The notes: generated from the letters alone by a model not told the origin. A DNA stretch of 48,536 nt from Hungateiclostridiaceae bacterium UBA3922 (GCA_002386045.1 DGEQ01000079.1:651-49186); one strand, 5' to 3'. Shown: positions 17,026-25,215, numbered from the stretch's first letter. Program-made: numbers and translations.

Positions 17026-17649
17026 TCAGGAGTTCTTCATTATGACGCTCTCTATCGCATCGGCGACATCTTCGCAGGAATCGCAGCATTTCTCGAGGTA
17101 ATGGTATATCGTATCCCAGGCTGCAAGTTCCTTGTAGTTGTCACACTCCACGTAAAGTTTCCTGGTCGCATCCATGTACAGGGCATCTCCCTCTTCTTCC
17201 AGCCTGTTCACCTCCACGACCAGGTCGTGCAGCTTCGATGACTTGCGGAAATTGCTGAATTCGTCCAGCGCGGTCTTCAGGGCGTTGCAGCACTTTACTA
17301 TGACATCGGTCATTTTCAGCGCCTGCACGGTCACCTTGCTGATATTGAACATATACATCCTCATGAGCACGTCCTCGATCGTATCGGTAACCGTATCGAT
17401 GGTGTCGGCCAACGCCACGATATCCTCCCTGTCTATGGGAGTGATGAATTCCCTGGCCAGCCTCTTTATCATCCTGTGCCTTGCCTCGTCCCCGCCGTGT
17501 TCTATTTCATGCATTTCTTTCATTTTTTGAGGCAGCATTTCCGCATTGAAATCGTACAATATCTCCTTGAGCAGGTCTGCTGCCCTGCAGGAATAGCTTA
17601 CCAGCTCGACAAAAGTGTCAAAATAGGTTTCTCCCTTTTTCTTTGCCAT
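17026..17649 (-). CDS. DUF47/PhoU-like Pit accessory protein
   Basis: About 207 residues, all-helical, PhoU-related DUF47 family. The family is nearly always paired with Pit phosphate transporters and is thought to regulate them. Sequence marks are the conserved acidic EIEHGGDEARH and the FITPIDREDIVALAD motif. The ATG at 17649 begins MAKKKGE and has GAGG 11 bases upstream; ATG 17673, nine bases after the transporter stop, is an alternative without ribosome site. It is in one operon with the transporter. Confidence 0.88.
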   Translation of the reverse strand: MAKKKGETYFDTFVELVSYSCRAADLLKEILYDFNAEMLPQKMKEMHEIEHGGDEARHRMIKRLAREFITPIDREDIVALADTIDTVTDTIEDVLMRMYMFNISKVTVQALKMTDVIVKCCNALKTALDEFSNFRKSSKLHDLVVEVNRLEEEGDALYMDATRKLYVECDNYKELAAWDTIYHYLEKCCDSCEDVADAIESVIMKNS

Positions 17650-17682
17650 TTCCAGACCATCCTCATCAACCATATTTTTATG

Positions 17683-18735
17683 CTAGAATATCTTCATAAA
17701 CAGTGATGCCATCAGGAAACCTATCAGGCCGCAACCTGGGAAAGTAAGTATCCACGCTGTAAGCATTTCTTTCACGACGCCCCAGTTGACCGACGTCAAC
17801 CTCCTGGCAGCTCCGACGCCCATTATAGCCGTTGTCTTCGTGTGAGTCGTGCTTACCGGGATCCCAAGGAAGTTCGCGGTCAACAGGCTCAGGGCGCCGA
17901 CTGCGTCTGCGGAAAAACCCTGGTATGCCTCAAGCTTGACCATATCCATCCCGACCGATTTTATGATCCTCATGCCACCGATCGACGTACCGAGTCCCAT
18001 CACTGCAGAGCAAAGGAATATCAGCCACAGCGGGATGGTAAAGGTCGTGACGTCCGCTTTCCCCTGCGCCAGGAATACGCCAAGCATGAATACGCCCATG
18101 AATTTTTGTCCGTCCTGTGCCCCGTGCATGAAAGCCATTCCCGCAGCACCGGAAATCTGTGCGTATTTGAAGAATGTATAGGTCTTTCTCCTGTTAAAGC
18201 CGCGGAATATGGCTTCAACAAGCTTGACTACCAGTATCCCGCCGATGAAACCCATTATGACCGAAAGGAAAAGCCCGTAAATGACCTTGACCCATTCCTT
18301 CGGATTTATGCCTCCGATCCCCCTCTGAAGCGCTATCGCAGCCCCGGAAATACCGGCGATCAGCGCATGGCTCTCGCTGGTCGGGATGCCGAACCACCAT
18401 GCGGCCGTGGCCCAAAGGACAATGGCGACCATGGCTGCACACAGCGCAACGAGCGCCTCGTGGCTGTCTCCCCTGAAATCGACCATTTTGTAGATCGTTT
18501 CGGCAACTTTTGAGTTGACCAGTGTCATAACAAGGACGCCGAGGAAATTGAAGACAGCGGCCATTATAATGGCAGGCCTCGGACTCATCGAACGAGTGGA
18601 TATGCATGTGGCGATCGCATTGGGCGCATCTGTCCACCCATTAACCAGTATGACTCCCAGTGTCAGTGCAACTATCACCATCAATGCCGGATTCGTAACC
18701 AGATCGCTTAAAAAATCCGTCAGTGTAACAGTCAT
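17683..18735 (-). CDS. pit: Inorganic phosphate transporter, Pit family
   Basis: Low-affinity phosphate (metal-phosphate) symporter of the cytoplasmic membrane, 350 residues with about ten membrane segments. Both halves have the family signature: GWTDAPNAIAT near residue 33 and GIPVSTTHTKTTAIMGVGA near 295. GIPTSESHALIAG is the first-half counterpart. AGGAAA is the only weak ribosome site before the ATG. It leads the pit-DUF47 pair. The AT-rich upstream region has no unequivocal PhoP box. Confidence 0.93.
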   Translation of the reverse strand: MTVTLTDFLSDLVTNPALMVIVALTLGVILVNGWTDAPNAIATCISTRSMSPRPAIIMAAVFNFLGVLVMTLVNSKVAETIYKMVDFRGDSHEALVALCAAMVAIVLWATAAWWFGIPTSESHALIAGISGAAIALQRGIGGINPKEWVKVIYGLFLSVIMGFIGGILVVKLVEAIFRGFNRRKTYTFFKYAQISGAAGMAFMHGAQDGQKFMGVFMLGVFLAQGKADVTTFTIPLWLIFLCSAVMGLGTSIGGMRIIKSVGMDMVKLEAYQGFSADAVGALSLLTANFLGIPVSTTHTKTTAIMGVGAARRLTSVNWGVVKEMLTAWILTFPGCGLIGFLMASLFMKIF

Positions 18736-18898
18736 CAGCCATCAACTTTCCTGAACAATATTATGTATATCTAATATGTACATTACCAAGCGTTTTTAGC
18801 ATACCATGTTTTTTTGGACCGGGCAATATCAGGGCGCACAAATTCTTCTAAAAAGGCTTTTTTTGATGAAATATGAAAAATAAACTCGATTTTCTCCG

Positions 18899-18977
18899 GG
18901 CATTTTGGCTGATTTGCCAAATGCCTGACATCCGGGAAAAAGCCACAGGCACGAAATAACCCGCGTCGTTGCGGGTT
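18899..18977 (-). terminator. Hairpins downstream of tRNA-Ala
   Basis: Nearest to the tRNA is a 7-bp stem AACCCGC/GCGGGTT (18958-18977) followed on the minus strand by TTATTT. A second, stronger hairpin (GGCATTT arms, 18899-18925, within a CCCGG/CCGGG outer pair) follows. Together they probably end the tRNA transcript. Confidence 0.5.
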
Positions 18978-18989
18978 TTCTGTTGATCA

Positions 18990-19064
18990 TGGTGGAGCTG
19001 ATGGGATTCGAACCCACGACTTTCACAATGCGAATGTGACACTCTCCCACTGAGTTACAGCCCC
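18990..19064 (-). tRNA. tRNA-Ala (anticodon CGC), CCA encoded
   Basis: 75 bases with complete cloverleaf: acceptor GGGGCTG/CAGCTCC with the alanine-specific G3:U70 pair, D arm ACTC/GAGT, anticodon stem TCACA/TGTGA with loop TTCGCAT (anticodon CGC, reads GCG), T arm with TTCGAAT, discriminator A and encoded CCA. The G3:U70 pair and anticodon agree on alanine. Confidence 0.95.
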
Positions 19065-19130
19065 ATGTAATCAATGATGTTCATCTTTATTACAAATATA
19101 CACCTTTACTGAAACGAGGTCAACAGATTA

Positions 19131-19184
19131 TTTGAAACACATCGTCAACCTGTCTGTTATTTTGGGTTGACAATTTGTTTCAAA
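19131..19184. promoter_or_regulatory. BirA-type biotin operator, extended dyad
   Basis: Half-sites TCGTCAACC and GGTTGACAA separated by 14 bases match the bacterial biotin operator (TTGTAAACC-N14/15-GGTTTACAA). The symmetry extends outward to TTTGAAACA/TGTTTCAAA, giving 20-base arms with 18 matching positions (19131-19150 and 19165-19184). The right arm contains the -35 box of bioY, so bound biotinyl-BirA would block transcription. Confidence 0.82.
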
Positions 19185-19195
19185 GCATATATCCT
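19167..19195 (+). promoter_or_regulatory. bioY promoter
   Basis: TTGACA (19167-19172) inside the operator, 17-base spacer, TATCCT (19190-19195). Confidence 0.65.
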
Positions 19196-19238
19196 TAGGA
19201 TGAATGCCTGGCATATCCGTAAGAAAGGAAGCTGCACT

Positions 19239-19805
19239 ATGAAAAAGATAACATTGAAGGAATATATGCTCTGCGCACTGTTCACGGCTTTGATGGTTGC
19301 CGGGGCTTATATCCGTATCCCATTCCCGCTTCTGCCGGTAACGCTGCAGCCTTTCATATGTGCCCTTTCCGGGCTGGTCCTGGGGGCAAGGCCCGCCGCA
19401 TTGTCCATGACGGTCTACATGCTGCTCGGTCTGGCCGGGCTTCCGGTATTTGCCGGCGGCAGCGGGCTCACGGCGGTATTCGGGAGGACTTTCGGATTTA
19501 TCGTGGGCTTCATAGCCGGTGCATACGTTATCGGCAGGATATCTGAAAGGCTTGGAAAGCCGACGCCCGCCAACAACCTTAAGGCTTTGCTGCCCGGGCT
19601 GGCTGCAATATACATACCGGGTATCGCACATATGCTGCTGATAATGCGCGTTTACCTGGGAGACGAACAGGCAGGCCTCCTGGCGGTCCTTTCGGGAAAC
19701 CTGCCGTACCTGGTAAAGGATACGGTCCTTTTCGTCATGACCGCGTTCGCCGGCGCCTCAGTCGTGCCGGCTGCAAGGAAGGCCCTGGCGGGCAAAGCTC
19801 AATGA
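19239..19805 (+). CDS. bioY: Biotin transporter substrate-binding (S) subunit BioY
   Basis: 188-residue membrane protein with six hydrophobic segments. The N-terminal AGAYIRIPFPLLPVTLQPF, the GLAGLPVFAGGSGL motif and FGRTFGFIVGF are diagnostic of BioY, the high-affinity biotin S component of ECF transporters. No EcfA/EcfT genes are in the window, so it either shares a module encoded elsewhere or acts alone. Start ATG 19239 is supported by AAAGGA 8 bases upstream. A BirA-type operator overlies its promoter. Confidence 0.93.
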   Translation: MKKITLKEYMLCALFTALMVAGAYIRIPFPLLPVTLQPFICALSGLVLGARPAALSMTVYMLLGLAGLPVFAGGSGLTAVFGRTFGFIVGFIAGAYVIGRISERLGKPTPANNLKALLPGLAAIYIPGIAHMLLIMRVYLGDEQAGLLAVLSGNLPYLVKDTVLFVMTAFAGASVVPAARKALAGKAQ

Positions 19806-19807
19806 CA

Positions 19808-21088
19808 TCATTTGTAAACGAGGATGTCGTTTTCGATCACAGGTTCGGTCCCGAGCCTCCGGCTGAGATCCGCCTGCCTGGCAAGCAGTTCGGCCGCATC
19901 GCTGCCCGTCTGGACCTCAACATATGATTTTTTCAGGATCCTTACGGGAACTGCCGTAAGGCCGACCAGTTCCGTGCCCCTGTATTCCATATCGACAATG
20001 AACGACTCCATGTTTTCAGATTCGTTCTGATCGAAGAGGAAATTCCCCAGGCTGTACAGGATAGGCTTTCCGTTGTATATCTCGATCCCCTGGAACTGGT
20101 GAGGATGGTGGCCGAGGATGATGTCCGCGCCGTCGTCTATCAGCCTGTGGGCGAAATCCACCTGCTCGTCCGTCACCCTGAAGCTGTCCTCTATGCCCCA
20201 GTGGAGCGACACTGCCAGCAGGTCCACCTTGTCGCGGTTCTTCTCGATGTCTTCTTTTATCATTTCGTACTTCCTCGGTGCAACACCGGATTTTTTGGGA
20301 CCTGCCACGAACGACAGGTACGGATCGCCGGCAAAGACGATTTCGGCCATGTCCGTGTACGCAAGCAGTCCGATCTTCATCCCGTTTTTCTCTATTACGG
20401 CCATTTCCCTTGCCTCGTCGATATTCCTGCCGCCGCCGGCATGTGCTATCCCGTGGAGGTCCAGCAGTTCCATGGTGTCGAAAAGGCCTTTTTCATAGTA
20501 GTCCAGTATATGGTTGTTGGCCAGGCTCAGCATGTTGAAACCGGCGCTGGTCAGGGCCGTGACAGATTCGGGCTCGGCTCTCAGCACTATCTTCCCCGTT
20601 TTGTACAAGCCTTTGGTGCTCGGTGTAAGCGGGCATTCCAGGTTCCCGAACACTATGTCGCCCTGTTCCAGCAGCGGCTTTACCTTTGCGAATGCCGACT
20701 CGTAACCCCCGCCGTTTTTCTTTATCCAGTACTCGACGCCTCTGCCGAGCATTATATCGCCTACTGCGATAAACCTGAGTTCCGGCACCTCGGGCTCTTC
20801 GGCTTCCTCGGCCCCGCCATCGGCCTGGCCGCTGTCGCCTGACAGCTGACCTTCCGGGCTTCCGCCCGCTTCCGGCCCGCCTCCTGCGGCAGGTCCCTGT
20901 CCGTCCGGGCTTCCGCCGTCGTGGGCAGCCCCTTCCACGGCTCCGTCTTCCGCGTCCTGTTCGTGCGGCAGTTCACTCAATGCCTGCCTGTCCCTGTATG
21001 CATCGCTGTGGTAAATGACCGCGATGGTCACGATTGCCGCAGCCAGTATGAACAGCGCTGCAGCTGTTAATATCCTGGTTTTTTTCAT
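19808..21088 (-). CDS. CapA/PgsA-like metallophosphatase-fold protein, membrane-anchored
   Basis: 426 residues from the ATG at 21088 (GGAG upstream). Residues 5-27 are a signal anchor, 28-105 a low-complexity Gly/Glu/Asp/Pro linker, and 108-400 a CapA domain with GDIMLGRGVEYW, FGNLECPLT, SLANNHILDYYEKG, SLHWGIE and GHHPHQFQGIEI. CapA is linked to poly-gamma-glutamate capsule export in Bacillus, but no capBC-like genes are next to it; many clostridial homologues have no known product. It converges on bioY with a 2-base gap. It has its own promoter just after a terminator. Confidence 0.87.
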   Translation of the reverse strand: MKKTRILTAAALFILAAAIVTIAVIYHSDAYRDRQALSELPHEQDAEDGAVEGAAHDGGSPDGQGPAAGGGPEAGGSPEGQLSGDSGQADGGAEEAEEPEVPELRFIAVGDIMLGRGVEYWIKKNGGGYESAFAKVKPLLEQGDIVFGNLECPLTPSTKGLYKTGKIVLRAEPESVTALTSAGFNMLSLANNHILDYYEKGLFDTMELLDLHGIAHAGGGRNIDEAREMAVIEKNGMKIGLLAYTDMAEIVFAGDPYLSFVAGPKKSGVAPRKYEMIKEDIEKNRDKVDLLAVSLHWGIEDSFRVTDEQVDFAHRLIDDGADIILGHHPHQFQGIEIYNGKPILYSLGNFLFDQNESENMESFIVDMEYRGTELVGLTAVPVRILKKSYVEVQTGSDAAELLARQADLSRRLGTEPVIENDILVYK

Positions 21089-21132
21089 GATCTTCTCCTG
21101 GATGGTTTTCTTCCTGATCGCTTTCTCAGCAT

Positions 21133-21161
21133 ATAATAACACTTATTATGTGATCTGTCAC
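21133..21161 (-). promoter_or_regulatory. capA-like gene promoter
   Basis: Minus strand GTGACA (21156-21161), 17-base spacer, TATTAT (21133-21138), about 45 bases before the start codon and directly after the terminator at 21170-21199. Confidence 0.6.
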
Positions 21162-21169
21162 CCCGGCAT

Positions 21170-21199
21170 AAAAAAAGCTGTATGCTTCGGGCATACAGC
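21170..21199 (-). terminator. Intrinsic terminator on minus strand upstream of capA
   Basis: Perfect 9-bp stem GCTGTATGC/GCATACAGC with a 5-base loop, followed on the minus strand by seven T. Confidence 0.85.
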
Positions 21200-21279
21200 A
21201 GGCAATAAGGGGTCGGATGTCGTATATCCGGCAGTCTTCGACGATCCTTATATTTGCATTATATTGCAAGCAGTCCTTG
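21170..21279 (-). ncRNA. Candidate structured small RNA (about 110 nt)
   Basis: On the minus strand a promoter-like pair (21286-21313) and a strong intrinsic terminator (21170-21199) bracket about 110 bases without an open frame. Inside are a TTGCA/TGCAA hairpin (about 21253-21268) and a longer stem formed by GGATCGTCG and CGACATCC with one bulge. No known riboswitch core is recognised. capA has its own promoter downstream, so this looks like a separate transcript rather than a leader. Inference only. Confidence 0.4.
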
Positions 21280-21293
21280 AAATGGATTATAAT
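21264..21293 (+). promoter_or_regulatory. Candidate ymaF promoter
   Basis: TTGCAA (21264-21269), 18-base spacer, TATAAT (21288-21293). Its -10 overlaps the minus-strand -10 at 21286-21291, so at most one polymerase can use the site at a time. Confidence 0.45.
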
Positions 21294-21313
21294 GACTATT
21301 GCGGATCATTCAA
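21286..21313 (-). promoter_or_regulatory. Candidate promoter of the small RNA
   Basis: Minus strand TTGAAT (21308-21313), 16-base spacer, TATAAT (21286-21291). Confidence 0.4.
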
Positions 21314-21421
21314 TAATTACCACACAGTCCGGCGCATAAACAGAAAATTTACAGGATATGCAACTCATATATGGGCAAGAAAAACACATCATAATATACA
21401 GGAAATGATATGGAGGCTCAT

Positions 21422-21742
21422 ATGAGATCGCACATGCACAAATTCAAATTCGACAGCAGGTTCGCAAACGGCCACAACCACAGGCTGCTTGGCTATGCAA
21501 GCGGCATGATCGGTCTGGGCAGCTTCCATATCCATTTTTACTACGGCGTCTCGTCCTACCGTAATCACACCCATTACTTCTGCGGCATCACGGGTATGCC
21601 CCGGAAGACTGAAAACGGGCATATACACAAGATGGAAGGCATACTTGAATACAACGACATGCATGAACACGTATACAAGGGGTATACCTCCGAAGAGATA
21701 TCCTGCATCCCTTCTGCCCAGGTCATCGGGTTCGTCCGCTGA
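21422..21742 (+). CDS. ymaF: YmaF family protein, His-rich
   Basis: 106 residues rich in His and aromatic residues, with repeated H-x-H and N-H-x-H elements (NGHNHRL, FHIHFYYG, NHTHYFCG, NGHIHK, DMHEHVY). This pattern is that of the YmaF family of Firmicutes; the function is not established, though the His pairs suggest metal binding. Start ATG 21422 is chosen because GGAGG is 5 bases upstream; ATG 21410 is the alternative. No signal peptide. It is transcribed alone, opposite to korC. Confidence 0.82.
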   Translation: MRSHMHKFKFDSRFANGHNHRLLGYASGMIGLGSFHIHFYYGVSSYRNHTHYFCGITGMPRKTENGHIHKMEGILEYNDMHEHVYKGYTSEEISCIPSAQVIGFVR

Positions 21743-21820
21743 GCCGGCCGGTCCGCGGTCCTGTGGTTTCCCTGGCCGGACCGGCAGTAAAAAACAGCGC
21801 AGCAAAAAACAGGCTTTTGC

Positions 21821-22354
21821 TCAGTAATCCATCCCTATCCTGAGCGCTTTCATTTCATCAGGGATCAGGTGATGCTTTCTCTCGGGCAGGACCTTTCTCA
21901 GCCCGCTTTCGAAACTCCCTGCCGAAACGACGCCCGTTTCCTTTATCAGCTTGCCCAGCAGTATTATGTTTGCGAACGCCAGGTTGCCCATGTCGGAGGC
22001 GATCTGCGTCGCAGGTATCCCGAATGCCTTTATGTCCTTCCTGGCCGGTTCCCTGTTCACCAGGGAACTGTCGTAGATCAATATCCCTCCGGGTTCCAGG
22101 TAACTCTCGAACTTGTCCATCGACGGCCGGTTCATCGCCATCACTACAGCCGCACTGTTCAGGATCGGCGAACCTATGGGTTCGTCAGACACGATGACAT
22201 GGCAGTTGGAGGTCCCTCCTCGCATTTCAGGGCCGTATGAAGGAAGGAACGAAACGTGCTTGTCCTCAAGTATCCCGGCATATGCTATCAGTTTTCCGGC
22301 AGCCTGTATCCCCTGGCCGCCAAAACCTGCAAAAATCATATCAGTCTGGGCCAT
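21821..22354 (-). CDS. korC: 2-oxoacid:ferredoxin oxidoreductase, gamma subunit
   Basis: 177 residues. It has the gamma-subunit signature FAGFGGQGIQAAGKLIAYA and the PSYGPEMRGGTSNC motif. It is part of the oxygen-sensitive enzyme that decarboxylates a 2-oxoacid (2-oxoglutarate or a branched-chain 2-oxoacid) to the acyl-CoA with reduction of ferredoxin. The ATG has GGAGG 8 bases upstream and follows korB by three bases. Last gene of korDABC. Confidence 0.92.
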   Translation of the reverse strand: MAQTDMIFAGFGGQGIQAAGKLIAYAGILEDKHVSFLPSYGPEMRGGTSNCHVIVSDEPIGSPILNSAAVVMAMNRPSMDKFESYLEPGGILIYDSSLVNREPARKDIKAFGIPATQIASDMGNLAFANIILLGKLIKETGVVSAGSFESGLRKVLPERKHHLIPDEMKALRIGMDY

Positions 22355-22357
22355 ATG

Positions 22358-23104
22358 CTACACCTCCAGATCCTTTCCCTTGAAGTTGCCAAGCGGATAT
22401 TGCGGTATCATCTTCTCCCCGATCCATTTCAGCGCATTCACGGGATCGGTCCCCCAGTTGGTCGGACACGACGAAAGCACTTCGACTATGGAAAACCCAA
22501 GACCGGCGATCTGCACCTTGAAAGCTTTCTTTATCGCGTTTTTGGCATTCCTGATGTTCTTTATGTCATGCATGGACACGCGTTCCACGTAAGCTGCTCC
22601 CTTCAGCGTGGAAAGCATTTCACACACATTCAGCGGGTAACCGTGCAGTTCAGGTTTCCTGCCGAAAGGAGAAGTCGTAGTCACCTGCCCGATAAGCGTC
22701 GTGGGCGCCATCTGGCCTGACGTCATGCCATAGATAGCGTTGTTTATGAATATGGTCGTTATCTTCTCTCCCCTGTTGGCGGCATGGATGATCTCTGCCG
22801 TACCGATGGCGGCAAGATCGCCGTCGCCCTGGTAGGTAAAGACCACGTTGTCCGGATGGACGCGCTTGATGCCTGTCGCAACGGCCGGCGCCCTGCCATG
22901 GGCAGCCTGTACCATATCGCAGTTGAAATACAGGTAGTTGTTATATGCACATCCCACGGGGGACACACCGATCGTCTTTCCCTCGACGCCGAGTTCGTCG
23001 ATCACTTCCGCTATCAGCCGGTGCACTATGCCATGGGTGCAGCCCGGGCAATAGTGCATCTGTGTTTCTCTCAAGGCATGCGGCCTCTGAAATACTATAG
23101 CCAT
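22358..23104 (-). CDS. korB: 2-oxoacid:ferredoxin oxidoreductase, beta subunit
   Basis: 248 residues; thiamine-diphosphate-binding subunit. YCPGCTHG near the N-terminus holds cluster-type Cys, and GDGDLAAIGTAEIIHAANRG begins the TPP/Mg motif (GDG ... N). VSPVGCAYNN and TSPFGRKPELHGYPLN are family blocks. ATG 23104 (MAIVF) is preferred because AAAGGGG lies 7 bases before it. Twelve bases separate it from korA. Confidence 0.93.
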   Translation of the reverse strand: MAIVFQRPHALRETQMHYCPGCTHGIVHRLIAEVIDELGVEGKTIGVSPVGCAYNNYLYFNCDMVQAAHGRAPAVATGIKRVHPDNVVFTYQGDGDLAAIGTAEIIHAANRGEKITTIFINNAIYGMTSGQMAPTTLIGQVTTTSPFGRKPELHGYPLNVCEMLSTLKGAAYVERVSMHDIKNIRNAKNAIKKAFKVQIAGLGFSIVEVLSSCPTNWGTDPVNALKWIGEKMIPQYPLGNFKGKDLEV

Positions 23105-23116
23105 CGTCATTCCCCT

Positions 23117-24172
23117 TTACTTCAGAATTTCCCTGATTTTTTCGAGTATCTCCTTCTGGGTCGGTATCATGCCGCCCATCCTTCCAAGGAAGTGTACAGG
23201 CCTTTTGCCGTTCACCGCAAGCCTGACGTCCTCGACCATCTGGCCTGAGCTCATCTCCACGGTAAGGAAGGCCTGCGGGACCTCCGCATACTTTTCGAAG
23301 GCTGCCGCCGGGAAGGGCCACAGCGTGATCGGTCTTATCAATCCGACCTTTATCCCTTCCTTTTCAGCAGTTTTGATCACATTCTTTATTATCCTTGCCA
23401 CGGTGCCGTATGCAGCCACAATGACATCGGCGCCGTCGCAGTTGTATGCCTCGACCCTCGTCTCATTCTCAGCGATTTTCCTGTATTTTTCCTGGAGCTT
23501 CAGGTTGTGCTTTTCAAGCACCTCGGGATCGATATATATGGATGTTATTATATTGTGGTCCCTTTTCATCTCCGTGCCCGTCACGGCCCAGCTCTTGTCT
23601 GCCTGGTATATATCTTCCTTATCTTTGAACTCGACGGCTTCCATCATCTGTCCCAGCATGCCGTCGCCCATGATCATGCAAAGGGTGCGGTACCTGTCCG
23701 CTATGTTGAAAGCTTCCACCACGAGTTCATACAGTTCCTGGACGCTGCTCGGCGCAAGCACCACCATCCTGTAATCACCGTGGCCTCCGCCCTTGGTAGC
23801 CTGGAAATAATCGCTCTGGGCAGCCAGGATCCCGCCGAGCCCCGGACCTGCCCTCATGATATTGACGATAACTGCCGGCAGTTCGGCGCAGGCCGCATAA
23901 GATATCGCTTCCTGCTTGAGGCTGATGCCCGGGCTCGAGGACGATGTCATTACCCTCGCGCCTGCACTGGCCGCGCCGTAGACCATGTTCATCGCAGCGA
24001 CTTCGCTCTCGGCCTGTATGAAAGTGCCCCCGTACTGGGGCATTTTTTTTGCGAAATAATGGGCTATCTCGGTCTGAGGTGTGATTGGATAACCGAAATA
24101 GTGCCTGCAGCCTGCTCTCAGTGCAGCTTCGGCGATCACCTCGTTGCCCTTCATAAGTATCTTTTCTCCCAT
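23117..24172 (-). CDS. korA: 2-oxoacid:ferredoxin oxidoreductase, alpha subunit
   Basis: 351 residues from the ATG at 24172 (GGGGG 7 bases upstream). It shows the pyruvate:ferredoxin oxidoreductase-type pyrimidine domain (EAALRAGCRHYFGYPITPQTEI, split here at the first 20 residues; then QAESEVAAMNMVYGAASAGA and TSSSSPGISLKQEAISYAA) and the transketolase C-like domain with RPITLWPFP. Substrate is not decided by sequence: KorA and VorA are close, and the surrounding korDABC order fits a 2-oxoglutarate or 2-oxoisovalerate enzyme used for biosynthesis or amino acid fermentation. Confidence 0.92.
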   Translation of the reverse strand: MGEKILMKGNEVIAEAALRAGCRHYFGYPITPQTEIAHYFAKKMPQYGGTFIQAESEVAAMNMVYGAASAGARVMTSSSSPGISLKQEAISYAACAELPAVIVNIMRAGPGLGGILAAQSDYFQATKGGGHGDYRMVVLAPSSVQELYELVVEAFNIADRYRTLCMIMGDGMLGQMMEAVEFKDKEDIYQADKSWAVTGTEMKRDHNIITSIYIDPEVLEKHNLKLQEKYRKIAENETRVEAYNCDGADVIVAAYGTVARIIKNVIKTAEKEGIKVGLIRPITLWPFPAAAFEKYAEVPQAFLTVEMSSGQMVEDVRLAVNGKRPVHFLGRMGGMIPTQKEILEKIREILK

Positions 24173-24188
24173 CCTACTTACCCCCTTG

Positions 24189-24395
24189 TCACTTCTCGAC
24201 CGTAATGACACAGTCAGGACAAATCGTTGCACAGAATGCGCAGCCGATGCATTTTTCCATTTCCTTCACCGTTGCCGGATGAAAACCTTTGAGATTGAGT
24301 TTCTCTTCGTCCATCATGACTATCTTCTTGGGACACACGGATACGCACAGCCTGCATCCCTTGCAGCGATCCTCATCGAAAGTAACCCTTGCCAT
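24189..24395 (-). CDS. korD: 2-oxoacid oxidoreductase ferredoxin subunit (2x[4Fe-4S])
   Basis: 68 residues with two clostridial ferredoxin motifs, CKGCRLCVSVCP and CIGCAFCATICP, carrying electrons from the KorABC active site. The ATG at 24395 has only a weak AGAAGAA site; an in-frame GTG at 24416 would add seven residues but has no better site. It leads the operon directly behind a strong promoter. Confidence 0.92.
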   Translation of the reverse strand: MARVTFDEDRCKGCRLCVSVCPKKIVMMDEEKLNLKGFHPATVKEMEKCIGCAFCATICPDCVITVEK

Positions 24396-24445
24396 TTCTT
24401 CTATGTCGCACCTCACAATCTTTAAGCCTATAAACGATCTTACAT

Positions 24446-24474
24446 ATTATAAACCTCATTTTTTTCAATTGCAA
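24446..24474 (-). promoter_or_regulatory. korDABC promoter
   Basis: Minus strand TTGCAA (24469-24474), 17-base spacer, TATAAT (24446-24451), about 50 bases upstream of korD. Confidence 0.7.
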
Positions 24475-24540
24475 GTAAACAGACCCGCCTCCACGGCAGC
24501 GGCAAGGCCCGAATGGGCCGGCAGGAGCGATTTTGCAGTA

Positions 24541-25215
24541 TTATGGCAGTTCCCAGGGCAGCCTGATGTTTTTTTTCATGTAAAGCCTTTCGATCCCCCT
24601 GTCTCCTTCATACGAGGACAGGACTTCCTCCATGCCGCTGATGAATCCGACGGGTATAGAGAGCCTGTCGCTTACGACTCCGAGTATTTCCGAAGCCTCG
24701 GCCAGCAGTTCGGGGGTGCTCTCGCCGAGCATGTTGGCATTGTTCACAAGCTTGTCCACTTTCAGGCCTGCGCTGTCCTGTATTTCCAGGATCATCCTTA
24801 TGATTTCCTCCGGGGTCCTCGTCATCGGCCGCCGGGTATTCACAACGAAGTAATGTATGTAATCCTCACGGACTATCTGGTCCCTGTACCTCGATACGGC
24901 CCTTGCCCCGAGGTCGTCACCGCCAACGTCGAATATGACGCTGTAGCTTCTGTCTTCGAACATGGTGCTGATCTCAGCTGGAAGAGAAGGCACATCCACA
25001 TTCGTATTGGCATATACGGGCGTTATCACCCTGATGCCCTCGGCTTCCAGCCCGCTTCTGACATCTGCCGTCCTGAAAAACGGGTTGACTATGTCAAGAT
25101 CGACTATGGCTGTCTTTTTCCCTGCCCTGGCGGTCTGGCGGGCATAATTGACGGCCACTTCGGTTTTACCGCTGCCAAAGTGGCCGGTGAATATCGTGAT
25201 CCTTTCATCGAACAT
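24541..25215 (-). CDS. P-loop ATPase of the MinD/ParA/CobB class, unknown role
   Basis: 224 residues. Walker A is GHFGSGKTE (11-19); DLDIVNPFFRT and FDVGGDDLGAR mark the switch and Walker B regions. It lacks the deviant KGGxGKT of ParA and resembles SIMIBI-class nucleotide-binding proteins that often stand beside ferredoxin-dependent oxidoreductase operons in clostridia, where a role in cofactor or cluster insertion has been guessed. Its 3' end is 66 bases from the korDABC promoter. The role is not established. Confidence 0.78.
   Translation of the reverse strand: MFDERITIFTGHFGSGKTEVAVNYARQTARAGKKTAIVDLDIVNPFFRTADVRSGLEAEGIRVITPVYANTNVDVPSLPAEISTMFEDRSYSVIFDVGGDDLGARAVSRYRDQIVREDYIHYFVVNTRRPMTRTPEEIIRMILEIQDSAGLKVDKLVNNANMLGESTPELLAEASEILGVVSDRLSIPVGFISGMEEVLSSYEGDRGIERLYMKKNIRLPWELP

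Noticed and set aside
18829..19074. 81-codon open frame on minus
   Set aside because: It reads through tRNA-Ala (18990-19064) and its terminator; no ribosome site.
21750..21820. GC-rich hairpin after ymaF as its terminator
   Set aside because: The stem GCCGGTCCG/CGGACCGGC is good but no T tract follows on plus; not called.
24504..24525. GGCCC/GGGCC hairpin downstream of the P-loop ATPase start of the kor region
   Set aside because: No T tract on either strand; could be chance in a GC-rich spacer.
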